A stretch of 64,000 bases of DNA from an uncultured delta proteobacterium (GCA_903907985.1 CAIVQG010000041.1:1-64000); one strand, 5' to 3'. Counted from the stretch's first letter, positions 24,642 through 35,200 are shown. Notes: generated from the sequence alone by a model not told the origin. A program made the numbers and translations.

Positions 24642-25643
24642 ATGGAACTTATGAATCAAGATATACAAAAATTTTTAAACGGTCATCTGGGTACCGATAA
24701 TTTTGAACTCATTCCCATCAAAAAAGGCGGTTCCGATCGCAGTTTTTCCCGTGTTTTGCTGCCCGATCAATCCAGTTTTATTTTTATGCACTATGGCACC
24801 GATGTCGCGGAAAACTCCTGCTGGGTGGATGTCAACAAGTTTCTGGCCGGAATCCATGTTGCCGTGCCGCGAATCATTGCGCAAGACACAAAACTTCATT
24901 TCATTGTGCTGGAGGACTTAGGCGATATTGATTTGTGGTCGCAAAGGGCTCTGTCCTGGGAAAAGCGGCGCGAGCATTATTTTCAAGTATTAAGGCAAAT
25001 CCACAAGCTGCATGCCTTTGATCTGTTCCGGCTGCCCTCAGGATTAAAACTGGCAAAGAGTTACAGCAAAGAACTATACCGCTGGGAACATGATTATTTT
25101 CTGGATAACTTTGTCGGAGCGGTTTGCCAATTGGCACTACCCCCCTCTTACATAAAAGATTTACAAAAGGAATTAGCCGGATTAATTGCCCGCCTGCAAA
25201 AAATAGAACCGTCCCTGATTCATCGGGATTTTCAATCGCAGAATATTATGATTAGAAACGGCAAGACGGTGCTGATTGATTTTCAAGGTATGCGCCGGGG
25301 TTGTCTGTTTTACGACCTGGGCTCGCTGATCTTCGACCCTTATGTTACTTTTACCGCCAATGAGCAAAACGAACTGGCAACATTTTATTATGAATTGATG
25401 AGACCGGACTACGGCCTCGACGAGTTTATTAAGAATTTCCTGGAGGCTTCCGCGCAAAGACTTATGCAGGCGTTGGGAGCGTATGGATTTTTGGGACTGA
25501 AAAAAAACAAATCGGATTTCCTCGGACATATTGATAATGGCATTAATAATTTATTGACGGCCGCAACTTCTGCGGCAGACCTGCCGATGCTCCGGGAACT
25601 GGCAGGTCTCTGTATCCAAAAGCTGGCCCAAAACAAAATTTAA
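24642..25643 (+). CDS. Aminoglycoside-phosphotransferase-fold sugar kinase, AmgK-like
   Basis: 333-residue protein with the phosphotransferase core: LIHRDFQSQNIMI (catalytic Asp and Asn, about residues 191-204) and VLIDFQGMRRG (metal-binding Asp, about 210). It resembles AmgK, which phosphorylates the anomeric carbon of MurNAc/GlcNAc, and fits beside the MurU-like gene. The nucleotide-binding front is atypical, so substrate identity is an inference. ATG 24642 has a weak site; ATG 24651 is an alternative. Confidence 0.78.
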   Translation: MELMNQDIQKFLNGHLGTDNFELIPIKKGGSDRSFSRVLLPDQSSFIFMHYGTDVAENSCWVDVNKFLAGIHVAVPRIIAQDTKLHFIVLEDLGDIDLWSQRALSWEKRREHYFQVLRQIHKLHAFDLFRLPSGLKLAKSYSKELYRWEHDYFLDNFVGAVCQLALPPSYIKDLQKELAGLIARLQKIEPSLIHRDFQSQNIMIRNGKTVLIDFQGMRRGCLFYDLGSLIFDPYVTFTANEQNELATFYYELMRPDYGLDEFIKNFLEASAQRLMQALGAYGFLGLKKNKSDFLGHIDNGINNLLTAATSAADLPMLRELAGLCIQKLAQNKI

Positions 25644-25756
25644 TTGCGGGATTTGGCTTTGCTTTATCCATATAATATCTCAGCGACAAAGGCATTGCAA
25701 GCATGTAAGCGATATGCTAGACAAACCCATCATATTTTAGGTTTCTGGAGCAGGCT

Positions 25757-28342
25757 ATGAACATAAAGTACGAACCTCTGCAAATTGAAGAAAAATGGCA
25801 AAAAAAGTGGGAAGAAGAAAAAGCTTTTAAAGTTACCGAAGACCCGCAAAAGAAGAAATACTATCTACTGGAAATGTTCCCCTATCCTTCCGGTAAAATT
25901 CATATCGGACACGTCCGCAATTATACAATCGGTGACGTTTATGCCCGTTATAAACGCATGCAGGGTTTTAATGTTTTGCATCCGATGGGGTGGGATTCTT
26001 TTGGCATGCCCGCAGAAAACGCTGCCATCGAACATAAAATTCATCCCTCCCAGTGGACCAACGAAAACATCGCCCACATGAGAAAGCAACTTAAAAGAAT
26101 GGGCTTCAGCTATGACTGGGACAGGGAAATATCAACCTGTGAGCCGAATTATTACCGTTGGGAGCAACAATTTTTCCTGTGGATGTATGAAAAAGGATTG
26201 GCTTACAAAAAACGCTCTACCGTCAATTACTGCTCCAAATGCGAAACCGTTCTGGCCAATGAACAGGTGGAACAAGGACTTTGCTGGCGCTGCGGCGATG
26301 AAGTCAGCGAGAAAGTATTGGAGCAATGGTTTTTTAAGATCACCGCCTACATTGAAGAATTGCTCGATTATTGCGACAAACTGCCCGGCTGGCCCGAAAG
26401 AGTCCTCACCATGCAGCGCAACTGGATCGGTAAAAGCTTCGGTTGTGAAGTGACTTTCCCGCTGATCGGAACAGATAAGTCCATATTTGTTTTCACGACG
26501 CGGCAGGACACGCTTTTCGGCGCAACTTTCATGCTGGTTGCCGCCGAGCATCCCCTGGTTATGGAATTATCTGCCGGCAAACCCATTGAGAATGATGTCC
26601 GGCAATTTGTCGAAAAGGTTAAGAAACAGGACAAACTGATGCGTACCTCCGAGTATTATGAAAAGGAAGGAATCTTTTTGGAGGCCTATTGCCAGAACCC
26701 CTTAACCGGACACCGCATGCCCGTTTATGCCACCAATTTTGTTTTAGCCGATTACGGCACCGGCTGTGTTATGGCGGTTCCGACCCACGATCAACGGGAC
26801 TTTGAATTTGCCAAGAAATTTAATCTGCCGATGGTGGTCGTCATTCAACCACCGGATAGACCGCTGAATGTGCAAAATATGACCGAAGCTTATGTCGATG
26901 ACGGTGTGTTAATTCACTCCGGACAATTCGACGGCATGGAGAACAGAAAAGCCCTGGAAGCTATTGCCGATTATTTAGAGTCAATCGGCCGCGGCAAACG
27001 AACAATTCAATACCGTCTGCGCGATTGGGGTATTTCCCGGCAACGTTACTGGGGAGCACCCATTCCCATTGTTAATTGTAAAAAATGCGGACTCGTTCCT
27101 GTGGACGAGGCCGATTTGCCTGTTGTGCTACCCCGCGACGTCGTTTTTACCGGGGAAGGCGGATCGCCGCTGGCTGCTCTGAAAGAATTTGTCGAAACTA
27201 ACTGCCCTAAATGCAATGGCCCGGCAAGGAGAGAAACCGATACTATGGATACTTTTGTGGAGTCTTCCTGGTACTTCGACCGTTTCTGCAGCGCTGATTG
27301 CAACGAAAAGCCGGGGCTGGACCGCGCCAAGCTTGATTACTGGATGCCGGTGGACCAATACATCGGCGGTATTGAACACGCTATTCTGCATTTGTTATAT
27401 TCCCGTTTCTACACGAAGGTATTACGTGATTTCGGCGTTCTTGGTGTTGATGAACCTTTCTTGAATTTGCTTACGCAAGGCATGGTTTGCAAGGAAACGA
27501 TGAAGTGCGCCGAACACGGCTTTCTTTACCCCGAGCAGGTGGAAGACGGTAAATGTGTCCTCTGCCAAAAAGAAGTAATTATCGGCAAAACCGAAAAAAT
27601 GTCCAAATCCCTGAAAAATGTCATTGACCCTGATTATCTGATTACAACTTACGGTGCTGATACGGCTAGAATCTTCTGCCTGTTTGCCGCTCCGCCGGAA
27701 AAAGATCTGGAATGGAGCGATCAGGGAGTGGAAGGATCATTCCGTTTCTTAAGCCGCCTGTGGCGCATCTTTATGGAATATTTCGATGACATAAAAGATG
27801 TAAAAACGCTGACAGGCAGTGATTCGCTGGAAGGTGAAATGAAAAATCTGCGGCGCAAGACTCATCAAACCATCCGGAAGGTGACGATTGATATTGAAGA
27901 CCGTTTCCATTTTAATACGGCGATCAGTGCGGTTATGGAACTGGTCAACACGCTCTATTCGATTAATCGCCCCGGAAGTGCCGACAAGATTGCTTTAGCC
28001 TGTGTCCGCGAGGCGCTGGAGAATGCAATTATCTTGCTGGCGCCCATTGTTCCGCATATGACCGAAGAGCTGTGGCAGATGCTCGGCCACAAAACTCCGG
28101 TTTCCACTGTCAGCTGGCCGCAATTCGATAAAACAATTGCCAGCGAAGAAGAAATTACTATTGTCCTGCAGATCAACGGCAAACTACGCAGCCGGATAAT
28201 GGTAGCTATTGATGAAGAAGAGGAAAGCATTAAAGCGGCAGCTCTGGCGGATGAAAAAATAGCTTCCCTGATAAAAGGTAGCAATATACGTAAAGTCATT
28301 TACGTGCCGAAAAAGCTGGTAAATATTGTCGTTGCCCCCTAA
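25757..28342 (+). CDS. leuS: Leucyl-tRNA synthetase
   Basis: 861-residue class I synthetase that charges tRNA-Leu. HIGH box at residues 49-52 ([12 protein letters not shown]), zinc-domain cysteines ([13 protein letters not shown]), CP1 editing domain with the GTGCVMAVP segment (about 333-341), a second zinc site (CKKCG) and KMSKS at about residue 615 ([11 protein letters not shown]). Length and order match bacterial LeuRS. The anticodon and C-terminal domains are complete. The gene begins with a strong match and a CTGGAG site. lptE follows by 12 nt, a common arrangement in Deltaproteobacteria, so they form an operon. Confidence 0.98.
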   Translation: MNIKYEPLQIEEKWQKKWEEEKAFKVTEDPQKKKYYLLEMFPYPSGKIHIGHVRNYTIGDVYARYKRMQGFNVLHPMGWDSFGMPAENAAIEHKIHPSQWTNENIAHMRKQLKRMGFSYDWDREISTCEPNYYRWEQQFFLWMYEKGLAYKKRSTVNYCSKCETVLANEQVEQGLCWRCGDEVSEKVLEQWFFKITAYIEELLDYCDKLPGWPERVLTMQRNWIGKSFGCEVTFPLIGTDKSIFVFTTRQDTLFGATFMLVAAEHPLVMELSAGKPIENDVRQFVEKVKKQDKLMRTSEYYEKEGIFLEAYCQNPLTGHRMPVYATNFVLADYGTGCVMAVPTHDQRDFEFAKKFNLPMVVVIQPPDRPLNVQNMTEAYVDDGVLIHSGQFDGMENRKALEAIADYLESIGRGKRTIQYRLRDWGISRQRYWGAPIPIVNCKKCGLVPVDEADLPVVLPRDVVFTGEGGSPLAALKEFVETNCPKCNGPARRETDTMDTFVESSWYFDRFCSADCNEKPGLDRAKLDYWMPVDQYIGGIEHAILHLLYSRFYTKVLRDFGVLGVDEPFLNLLTQGMVCKETMKCAEHGFLYPEQVEDGKCVLCQKEVIIGKTEKMSKSLKNVIDPDYLITTYGADTARIFCLFAAPPEKDLEWSDQGVEGSFRFLSRLWRIFMEYFDDIKDVKTLTGSDSLEGEMKNLRRKTHQTIRKVTIDIEDRFHFNTAISAVMELVNTLYSINRPGSADKIALACVREALENAIILLAPIVPHMTEELWQMLGHKTPVSTVSWPQFDKTIASEEEITIVLQINGKLRSRIMVAIDEEEESIKAAALADEKIASLIKGSNIRKVIYVPKKLVNIVVAP

Positions 28343-28354
28343 AAAAGGTTTATT

Positions 28355-28891
28355 ATGAAACAGAAAATTATAAAGTCCTTGATCAGAGCAGTATTACTCT
28401 GCTGTTTTTTCGCCATTATAATTGGCTGCGGCTATGCCTTTGCTCCGCAAGGCGACTACATTGACAAACGGATCCAAAAGATTTATGTTGGGCAGTTCGA
28501 CAATAAAACTGCTCAAGCCGAAGTGGAGAATTATGTCCGTTCGGCTTTTATCGACCAGTTTATTCTAACGCGCCGGTTTAAAATTGTCGAAAGTGTGGAA
28601 CTGGCGGATGCCACAATTAAAGGAAGTATTCTTAATCTCAGCACGGCTCCGCTTTCTTATCGCAGCACTACAATAGCCGCCGAAGAACGGGCAACAATGA
28701 CCCTAGAATTAACTTTCCGGGAGAAGGAAAGCGGCAAAGATATCTGGAAGTCGCAAAGCATAAGCGGAACTGTTGATTACACTATTGCCAGTGACATTAA
28801 TACGCTGCCGGCAACAAGAAAAGCTGCGTTCATTAAACTGGCCAATGACACTGCGGAAAAAACCTTCAATCAAATGATGTCCGGTTTTTAA
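28355..28891 (+). CDS. lptE: LPS-assembly lipoprotein LptE
   Basis: 178-residue outer-membrane lipoprotein that plugs the LptD barrel and helps place lipopolysaccharide in the outer leaflet. Signal peptide with lipobox IIGC (lipidated Cys25), then the typical GYAF and a domain with IKKIYVGQFDNKT-like and TLEL segments (here RIQKIYVGQFDNKT). The family is very variable in sequence; pattern, size and place after leuS support the call. Spacing from leuS is 12 nt with AAAAGG before ATG. Confidence 0.88.
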   Translation: MKQKIIKSLIRAVLLCCFFAIIIGCGYAFAPQGDYIDKRIQKIYVGQFDNKTAQAEVENYVRSAFIDQFILTRRFKIVESVELADATIKGSILNLSTAPLSYRSTTIAAEERATMTLELTFREKESGKDIWKSQSISGTVDYTIASDINTLPATRKAAFIKLANDTAEKTFNQMMSGF

Positions 28892-28921
28892 TAATTTACC
28901 GGGAAGCGTTACTCAATAAAC

Positions 28922-30346
28922 ATGACCCCATTATTCGGCAAATTCGGCGAATTTTCATTTTATGCTCTGAATAACGCAGAGCAGCCATGTCCCATCGGTC
29001 TGCCCAGCGACAGCTTCGTGAAGGATGGCCAGAATTTATCTTCCTTTCTCCAAACAGTAACAACCCGCCATCTGCTCGCCCTTACCACAGGAAAAGAAAT
29101 CAGGATTGATGACAGCGCGATTCGCCGCCTGCTGACGATTGCCGCAGACACCCGCGCCGGCATTGTTTATTCCGATTATTTTACGAATAAAGAAAACAAG
29201 CTAATTCCCCGCCCGCTCATTGATTATCAACCCGGAAGTATTCGCAACGACTTTCATTTCGGCCCTGTTTTGCTTTTTGCAACGAGAGCCATTAAAGCCG
29301 TTCTGAAAAAATATGGTACGTTGCCTGCCGATTCCGCTTTGGCTTTTTATGATTTGCGGCTGAAAATCTCCCTCGATTATTCAATATTTCATATTCCGGA
29401 ATTCCTCTATTCAGTTGTAGCGAAGGAAGAAGCGGAGGCAAAAGACAACAGCAAACAGGAAGAAGCTCATTTTGCTTATCTTGCCAGCCGCAATGCTGAC
29501 CGGCAAAAGAAACTGGAAAAAATTGCCACGGCGTATTTAAAATTAGCGGGTGCCTATCTGCCACCGCGCACTAAGAAGGCAGGCCCGGTAAATGTTTCCT
29601 TTCCCGTTCAGACCAGTGTCATTATTCCTGTATATAACCGCAAAAAAACCATTACTGATGCGCTGCAGAGCGCGCTTACCCAAAAAACAACGTTCGCTTT
29701 CAATATCATTGTTGTGGATAATCATTCCACCGACGGCACAACACAAATAATTAAAAAACTCGCTGCCCGCTACCGGCAAATTCAGCACCTGATTCCGTGC
29801 CGCCGCGACCTCAGTATCGGCGGCTGCTGGAATGAAGCAATCTATTCCTCTTGCTGCGGACAGTATGCCGTACAGCTTGATTCCGACGATCTTTACTCTG
29901 CACCCGATACTCTGCAAAACATTGCCGATATTTTTGCAGACGGCGACTATGCTATGGTTGTCGGTTCTTATACGATAGTCAATGAGCAGTTGCAGAAAAT
30001 TCCCCCGGGGCTGATTGACCATCGCGAATGGACTTCCGGCAACGGCCACAATAACGCCCTGCGGATCAACGGTCTGGGCGCTCCCCGGGCCTTCAATACG
30101 GCTATTCTGCGGCAGATCGGCTTTCCTAATGTAGGCTATGGCGAAGATTATGCGGTTACGCTGAGGATTTCGCGGAAATATAAAATCGGGCGTATTTATT
30201 CCAGCATTTACCTGTGCCGCCGCTGGCCGGACAACACCGATGCTGTACTATCATTGGAAAAACAAAATCGCTATGATTTTTATAAAGATAAACTGCGAAC
30301 GGCGGAAATAAGCGCGCGACAAATAATGAATAAAAAAGGGGGATGA
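28922..30346 (+). CDS. Glycosyltransferase with C-terminal GT2 domain
   Basis: 474-residue protein. Residues about 225-470 are a family 2 glycosyltransferase: SVIIPVYNRKKTI (about 237), VVDNHSTDGT and LDSDD (the metal-binding D-x-D, about 322). The N-terminal 220 residues are an extra domain of unknown role. No membrane helix, so it probably acts on the cytosolic face on a polysaccharide or lipid-linked sugar. It lies 31 nt after lptE and directly abuts the HIT-like gene, which starts at the next codon after its stop. Acceptor unknown. Confidence 0.85.
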   Translation: MTPLFGKFGEFSFYALNNAEQPCPIGLPSDSFVKDGQNLSSFLQTVTTRHLLALTTGKEIRIDDSAIRRLLTIAADTRAGIVYSDYFTNKENKLIPRPLIDYQPGSIRNDFHFGPVLLFATRAIKAVLKKYGTLPADSALAFYDLRLKISLDYSIFHIPEFLYSVVAKEEAEAKDNSKQEEAHFAYLASRNADRQKKLEKIATAYLKLAGAYLPPRTKKAGPVNVSFPVQTSVIIPVYNRKKTITDALQSALTQKTTFAFNIIVVDNHSTDGTTQIIKKLAARYRQIQHLIPCRRDLSIGGCWNEAIYSSCCGQYAVQLDSDDLYSAPDTLQNIADIFADGDYAMVVGSYTIVNEQLQKIPPGLIDHREWTSGNGHNNALRINGLGAPRAFNTAILRQIGFPNVGYGEDYAVTLRISRKYKIGRIYSSIYLCRRWPDNTDAVLSLEKQNRYDFYKDKLRTAEISARQIMNKKGG

Positions 30347-31315
30347 TTGGAAAGCCAAAATTTCACAATATTCCCCGGCAGCGGACAAACGTCTCTTCGT
30401 GAGCTTTGTGCGAATCTTCTGGAAGAACAAAAAATAAACTGGCCCGGGCTTGCTGCGGCCCATAAAGGTCTGGCCAATGTTCAATCAAGATTGCTCTCCG
30501 GCGCAGGCTATGATGTTTGTGTACAATTTAATCCGGCCCGGGCAGTAAACAGCGGCGCGGCCGTTGATGAAGAATCAATTAAAAACCGGCCTTGTTTTTT
30601 ATGCCTCCATAATCTTCCGCGCGAGCAGAAGGGAATCCTTTATAAAAATGAATATTTAATCCTCTGCAATCCCGGACCTATTTTTGCAGAACATTTTACT
30701 GTCGTACATGTGCAGCACCAGCCTCAGGCAATTGCGGCATCGCTGTACAGGCTATTGGGCATAGCTAAAGATATGTCCCCTGATTTTGCTGTGTTTTACA
30801 ACGGACCGGCTTGCGGAGCCTCTGCTCCCGATCATTTGCACTTTCAGGCAATTCCGGCTAATATCCTGCCGCTGCAGAAATCAAAGGGCTCTCATTTCCG
30901 GCTAATCACGGATACTAAAATAAAGATTTATCGGGGAGAGGGCATAAATCGCGCTGCGCTGGTATTTGCCGGAAGCGACAAAGACTTGTTACTTACGCAA
31001 TTTGATCGTCTGCTTAAAACTGCGCAAAACGCTCTTTCCATCAGTGATGAGCCCATGATAAATGTGCTTTGCTCTTATGAAAATTGTATCTGGCGAATAA
31101 TGATTTTCTTTCGTTCCAAACATCGCCCTGATGCCTTTTATCGGGAGGGTGAACAGAGAATTTTCATTTCTCTGGGAGCAATAGACATGGCCGGACTTAT
31201 TATCACGCCGCTGGAGTTGGATTATAACCGTCTGGATGGTGAAAGCATTCGCAATATCTACACGGAGGTATCGCTACCGGAAGATATGATGAATAAAATA
31301 ATTAATGAATTATGA
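30347..31315 (+). CDS. HIT-superfamily protein (DUF4922-like phosphorylase/transferase)
   Basis: 322-residue protein with a histidine-triad-type core: PCFLCLHNLP (Cys pair, about 84-88) and GASAPDHLHFQAIP (about 160-173), the H-x-H-x-Q site that takes a nucleotidyl group. The layout (CxxC then HxHxQ) is like GalT or GDP-galactose phosphorylase relatives, and the DUF4922 label fits. It starts at TTG immediately after the glycosyltransferase stop, with AAAGGGGGA upstream, so it is translationally coupled to it. A role in sugar-nucleotide handling for the same glycan is likely but unproven. Confidence 0.75.
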   Translation: MESQNFTIFPGSGQTSLRELCANLLEEQKINWPGLAAAHKGLANVQSRLLSGAGYDVCVQFNPARAVNSGAAVDEESIKNRPCFLCLHNLPREQKGILYKNEYLILCNPGPIFAEHFTVVHVQHQPQAIAASLYRLLGIAKDMSPDFAVFYNGPACGASAPDHLHFQAIPANILPLQKSKGSHFRLITDTKIKIYRGEGINRAALVFAGSDKDLLLTQFDRLLKTAQNALSISDEPMINVLCSYENCIWRIMIFFRSKHRPDAFYREGEQRIFISLGAIDMAGLIITPLELDYNRLDGESIRNIYTEVSLPEDMMNKIINEL

Positions 31316-31328
31316 TGGAGATTTCTTA

Positions 31329-31883
31329 ATGTCAGACAGCGAAGAGATCATTATTGACAGCGCCATGATCTTTGCCGAAGCAATCGAAGGAACAACGGCT
31401 CCGGAGCAAATCGTCGACAGTTTGTCATTTATCGATGTCTTCTATTATTCCTTTGACGGCAAAAGGCATCAGGGGCAAATAGTCGTAAACAGCGAACTGG
31501 ATGACGATGTCGGTGAAATATTTGCGTTGATCGAAAAACTAAAATTTCCGGTGGATAAAGTTATTCCTATTGCCGAATACCAATGGGATGACCATAAATC
31601 GATGGCCGCCAACAATTCTTCCGGCTTTAATTTCCGGGTAATTGAAGGGACAACCAAATTGTCGATGCATTCCCTGGGGCGCGCTGTAGACATCAATCCG
31701 TTACAAAATCCGGTAATATATCCAGATGGAACAATAGCTCCGGAAGGTGCAGTATACAAACCGGGGAAAGAAGGAACCTTTGCCGGCGCTCACCCTGTTG
31801 TCCGGGCATTTTTAGAACGCGGCTGGCACTGGGGAGGTAATTTCACGCAGCCTAAAGATTATCATCACTTCGAAAAACCGTGA
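31329..31883 (+). CDS. M15-family peptidase-like protein
   Basis: 184-residue protein with the D,D-/L,D-carboxypeptidase-type zinc site SMHSLGRAVDINP (His and Asp ligands, about 109-121) and the late GWHWGGN...DYHHFE (His ligand). This matches M15C peptidases and phage endolysins that cut peptidoglycan stems. No signal peptide is clear, so export is not explained; it may act on intracellular muropeptides. I take ATG 31329, preceded by GGAG 8 nt upstream; an ATG at 31305 lies inside the preceding gene. No lysis genes surround it. Confidence 0.83.
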   Translation: MSDSEEIIIDSAMIFAEAIEGTTAPEQIVDSLSFIDVFYYSFDGKRHQGQIVVNSELDDDVGEIFALIEKLKFPVDKVIPIAEYQWDDHKSMAANNSSGFNFRVIEGTTKLSMHSLGRAVDINPLQNPVIYPDGTIAPEGAVYKPGKEGTFAGAHPVVRAFLERGWHWGGNFTQPKDYHHFEKP

Positions 31884-31973
31884 CGCCGGTTTCCAGTCGT
31901 AGCAATATCTCTGCCGGCAGAAACGCCTGGCATTACCCCCGCATTTATTAAAAATTGTCGATATTCCTGATCA

Positions 31974-32864
31974 TCAGGATACGAGTTCCTCAATCACGGC
32001 CTTGACGGATTTGATTTCCTTGATCAGTGCGGCCACCTGGCCAGCGCCGGCGGGGAAGAGATCGAAATTCCCCTTGGGCCAGGCTTCCGTGACAAAGCCC
32101 AGGTTGTATATCTGGGCAAGATCGATCGTCGGATCTTTCATTTCCGATTGCAGTTTCGGAGTCGGGATAACACGCATGTTCATGTTGGCTGTGGGAAGCA
32201 GATCCGTGCCGCCGTCGCCGCAATTGATGATGGCCTCTTTCCAGACCTGATGAGCCGGAGATTCCTCTGTGGCAATGAGGCGTGTGCCTAGCTGAACGCC
32301 TTGCGCGCCAAGGGCAAGCGCGGCCCGATAGCCTCGTCTGTCCGCTATGCCACCGGCGGCAACAACCGGTACGTTTACGTGGTCGGCTACCAGCGGTACT
32401 AGCACCATGGTCGATGATTCCGAACCGCGGGAGCGCAGACCGCCGGATTCTAGTCCGGAAACAATGACGCCATCCGTTCCGGCCTGTACGGCCTTGATCG
32501 CCGTGGGAAGGGAAAGAAGAACATGTAGGGATTTCATCCCTAGGGCGTGAATTTGCGGGATAAGGCCTTTGGGCGAGCCACCCGACGTCGTGACGGTCTT
32601 CACGCCGAGAGACGCCAGTATTTCAAGGATTTCGAAATTGGCCGGATTCATGGTCATGAGATTGGCGCCGAAGGGCTTGTTTGTCAACTGGCGTACTTCA
32701 CCGGCCAGACGTTTGGCCTCTTCCGCGCTGGCAAAGCCTAGGGCCAACATGCCGAAAGCTCCGGCCTCAGATATTGCCGCAACAAACTTGGGACTGTTCA
32801 ACGCACCAACGGGCCCCTGAATTACTGGGTACCTGCATTCCAATATCTCCAACAACGTAGCCAT
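31974..32864 (-). CDS. Nitronate monooxygenase-family flavoprotein
   Basis: About 296-residue TIM-barrel FMN enzyme of the NPD/nitronate monooxygenase family. Motifs: QGPVG at the N-terminus, GANLMTMNP (about 70), GLESGGLRSRG (about 145-155), AAGGIADRRGYRAALALGAQGVQLGTR (about 175-200). Family members oxidise alkyl nitronates; close relatives include enoyl reductase FabK. Start at ATG 32864 with GGAGGT 7 nt upstream; the frame extends to 32960 with no better site. It is convergent with the M15 peptidase gene. Confidence 0.88.
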   Translation of the reverse strand: MATLLEILECRYPVIQGPVGALNSPKFVAAISEAGAFGMLALGFASAEEAKRLAGEVRQLTNKPFGANLMTMNPANFEILEILASLGVKTVTTSGGSPKGLIPQIHALGMKSLHVLLSLPTAIKAVQAGTDGVIVSGLESGGLRSRGSESSTMVLVPLVADHVNVPVVAAGGIADRRGYRAALALGAQGVQLGTRLIATEESPAHQVWKEAIINCGDGGTDLLPTANMNMRVIPTPKLQSEMKDPTIDLAQIYNLGFVTEAWPKGNFDLFPAGAGQVAALIKEIKSVKAVIEELVS

Positions 32865-33067
32865 AACTGATACCTCCAAAGTGGATTTGTCCCGTTCCAT
32901 GATGGCGGGAAATACATTTTCGTATCTTTTCTGAAGCATAGTGTTTTTCAACGACCACACAGTTTCCGCATGATATGCTTATTATTATTGATTTAATATT
33001 GGAAGCGTCCCTCTTTGTTTTTGTTTTTGCCATCCATGAAAATTGATTCTTCCAGCCACCACCCGGA

Positions 33068-35200
33068 CTATTTTTGTTCTTTCATCCTGAGAATTAAATC
33101 CAGATTCTTTTTTGCTTCAGCATAGTTTTGATCTAGCCTTAAAGCTTCCTGAAGACATACTATTCCTTCATCAACTTTTCCTGTTTTTGCAAGGATTACT
33201 CCAAGAGAGTTATAGGCTTTGGCAAACTTTGGATTGATCTCTATCGCTTTTTTAAGCTGAACGATGGCTTCTTCGAACTTTCCTGTATAAGTTAATGCTA
33301 CGGCCAGACTGTTGTATATTTCAGGTATCCGGGGATTGATTTTGATAGCCTCGCGAAAGCGAATTATCGCCCCATCAAAATTACGCTTATATCCGAGAGC
33401 CAAACCCATACTTACATGAGCATTAAGATTTTTCGGTTCAATTTTCAGAGCTTCCTGGAAATGAATGATTGCTCCGTCCAGATCACCTTTTTTCATCAGG
33501 GTATTTCCCGCCATCATCCGGCCCGAAAAAGTATTGACGTCCTCACTAACCCTGGACTGTTTTGTCGATGCGTATTCTTTAACTTGATTCTGCAGCAATG
33601 CCATTTTAAGATTGTTCTGCGCATCCAGATAACCGGGATTGATTTTAACCGCTGTGCTGAATTGTTCTATGGCTTTTTGCCAGTCACCACGCTGAACATA
33701 AGCGACACCAAGGCTATTATAAGCCTCAACAAAATCAGGTTTACTCTTTATGGCAGCAATGTAACGCTCTATGGCTTCATCCAATCTTCCTTGGCGGACG
33801 AGCAAGTTACCAAAATTCATGTTCGTATCTTTATCATCCGGTTTAATCTTCAACGCTTTCCAATAATGAAATTCCGCCGCTTTGCTATCTCCTTGTCCTG
33901 CAAGCAAAACTGCCAGGTTGCAATGCATCGTATAATTATCCCTCGTCACTTTCAGTGTGTGGGTGAACAGTTCGTAGCTGTTTTTCCAATAGTCGCATTG
34001 CTGCCATGTTAAGAATGACAAGATCGCAAGGAAAACTATCCCCACTGGAAATAATATTTTTTTTCGTATTTCTTCACGCTTAATCAGAAACGGTATCCCC
34101 CAAGCCAGCATGATGCTGATACCGATTGAAGGCAGATAAGTATAGCGATCGGCCATTGCGTGTTTTCCTATCTGAATAATTCCGATAACCGGGAGAATAG
34201 TTATTGCGTACCATAACCATCCAACAAAGAGATAGGGCACCCGTTTCACCATTACAATGACGGCAGCGCTGATAACGATAATCAGCAAAGTTGCACCCAC
34301 GACTTGCCAGACAGGAAGTTGATGGGAAAAAGGATAGAAAACAGCCAGATCATGAGGCCATAATGTTTTTCCCAGATAAGTCACAAAAGAAACAGGCGCA
34401 TTGGCAATCCGGGAACTCAGAGAAAAAGCTTTAGATGACGGATTGTGCTGAGCGTAAAGCGTGATGATAGAAAAACCTGCTGAAAAGACAAAAAAAGGTA
34501 TTTTCTCCCGCAGTTGCCATAACGGAATTATTCCTGCGATCTTGGTTCCTGATAATTTTTGGTCGTTAAGTTGAAGACGACCAAGCGGCCAATAATCGAG
34601 AAGGATCAGAACCATCGGCAGAGTGACAATCATGGACTTGCTCATAAGCCCGCAGACAAAGCACAAAAGAACAAGCAGATACCTTCTTACAACCGGCTTT
34701 TCGGTGTAATAGACATACAGGCAAAGAGTCAGCATCCAGAAAAATCCACTCAAGACATCTTTACGGTCCGCGATCCAGGCAACCGATTCTACATGAAGCG
34801 GGTGAAGCGCAAAAAGCGCCGCAACGAAGGCGCTTCGCCAAATCGCCCCTGTCATGCGGTTAAAAAGCCAGAATAGCAGTAGAGTACTCATTATATGCAG
34901 GATAAGATTGGTTAGATGGTAGCCCCCGGCATTCAAGCCATAGAGCTGATAATCGAACATCAGGGATAACCATGTCAGAGGGTGCCAGAATTCGGCATAG
35001 GTTGTACTGAACGCCCAGCTAACTCCGTCCAGTGTGATTCCGGATTGGATATGACTGTTCTGTGTGACATAAACAATATCATCGAAATTAACGAAGTCAT
35101 ATTGATGCACTTGCCAGAAAACAGCAAGTGTAGCAAATATAAGAACGATATAAACGATCAGCAACTGCTTCTTGGGACTAAGATTCAACTTATTTAACAT
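33068..35200 (-). CDS. Multi-pass membrane protein with C-terminal TPR repeats (TMTC-like)
   Basis: 710-residue protein. The first half has about ten hydrophobic helices with loops such as FVNFDDIVYVTQN (Asp pair, typical of GT-C fold sugar transferases). The second half (residues about 440-710) is a row of about seven TPR repeats (KAIEQFSTAVKINP, GAIIHFQEALKIEP). This is the layout of TMTC O-mannosyltransferases and related bacterial proteins, so transfer of a sugar to an exported protein is possible. I place the start at ATG 35200; the frame continues upstream with a coding-unlike sequence. Separate from the patatin gene by 34 nt on the same strand. Confidence 0.85.
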   Translation of the reverse strand: MLNKLNLSPKKQLLIVYIVLIFATLAVFWQVHQYDFVNFDDIVYVTQNSHIQSGITLDGVSWAFSTTYAEFWHPLTWLSLMFDYQLYGLNAGGYHLTNLILHIMSTLLLFWLFNRMTGAIWRSAFVAALFALHPLHVESVAWIADRKDVLSGFFWMLTLCLYVYYTEKPVVRRYLLVLLCFVCGLMSKSMIVTLPMVLILLDYWPLGRLQLNDQKLSGTKIAGIIPLWQLREKIPFFVFSAGFSIITLYAQHNPSSKAFSLSSRIANAPVSFVTYLGKTLWPHDLAVFYPFSHQLPVWQVVGATLLIIVISAAVIVMVKRVPYLFVGWLWYAITILPVIGIIQIGKHAMADRYTYLPSIGISIMLAWGIPFLIKREEIRKKILFPVGIVFLAILSFLTWQQCDYWKNSYELFTHTLKVTRDNYTMHCNLAVLLAGQGDSKAAEFHYWKALKIKPDDKDTNMNFGNLLVRQGRLDEAIERYIAAIKSKPDFVEAYNSLGVAYVQRGDWQKAIEQFSTAVKINPGYLDAQNNLKMALLQNQVKEYASTKQSRVSEDVNTFSGRMMAGNTLMKKGDLDGAIIHFQEALKIEPKNLNAHVSMGLALGYKRNFDGAIIRFREAIKINPRIPEIYNSLAVALTYTGKFEEAIVQLKKAIEINPKFAKAYNSLGVILAKTGKVDEGIVCLQEALRLDQNYAEAKKNLDLILRMKEQK

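Noticed and set aside
24451-24654. 67-codon frame between nucleotidyltransferase and kinase
   Set aside because: It covers the palindromic repeat and has repeat-derived composition.
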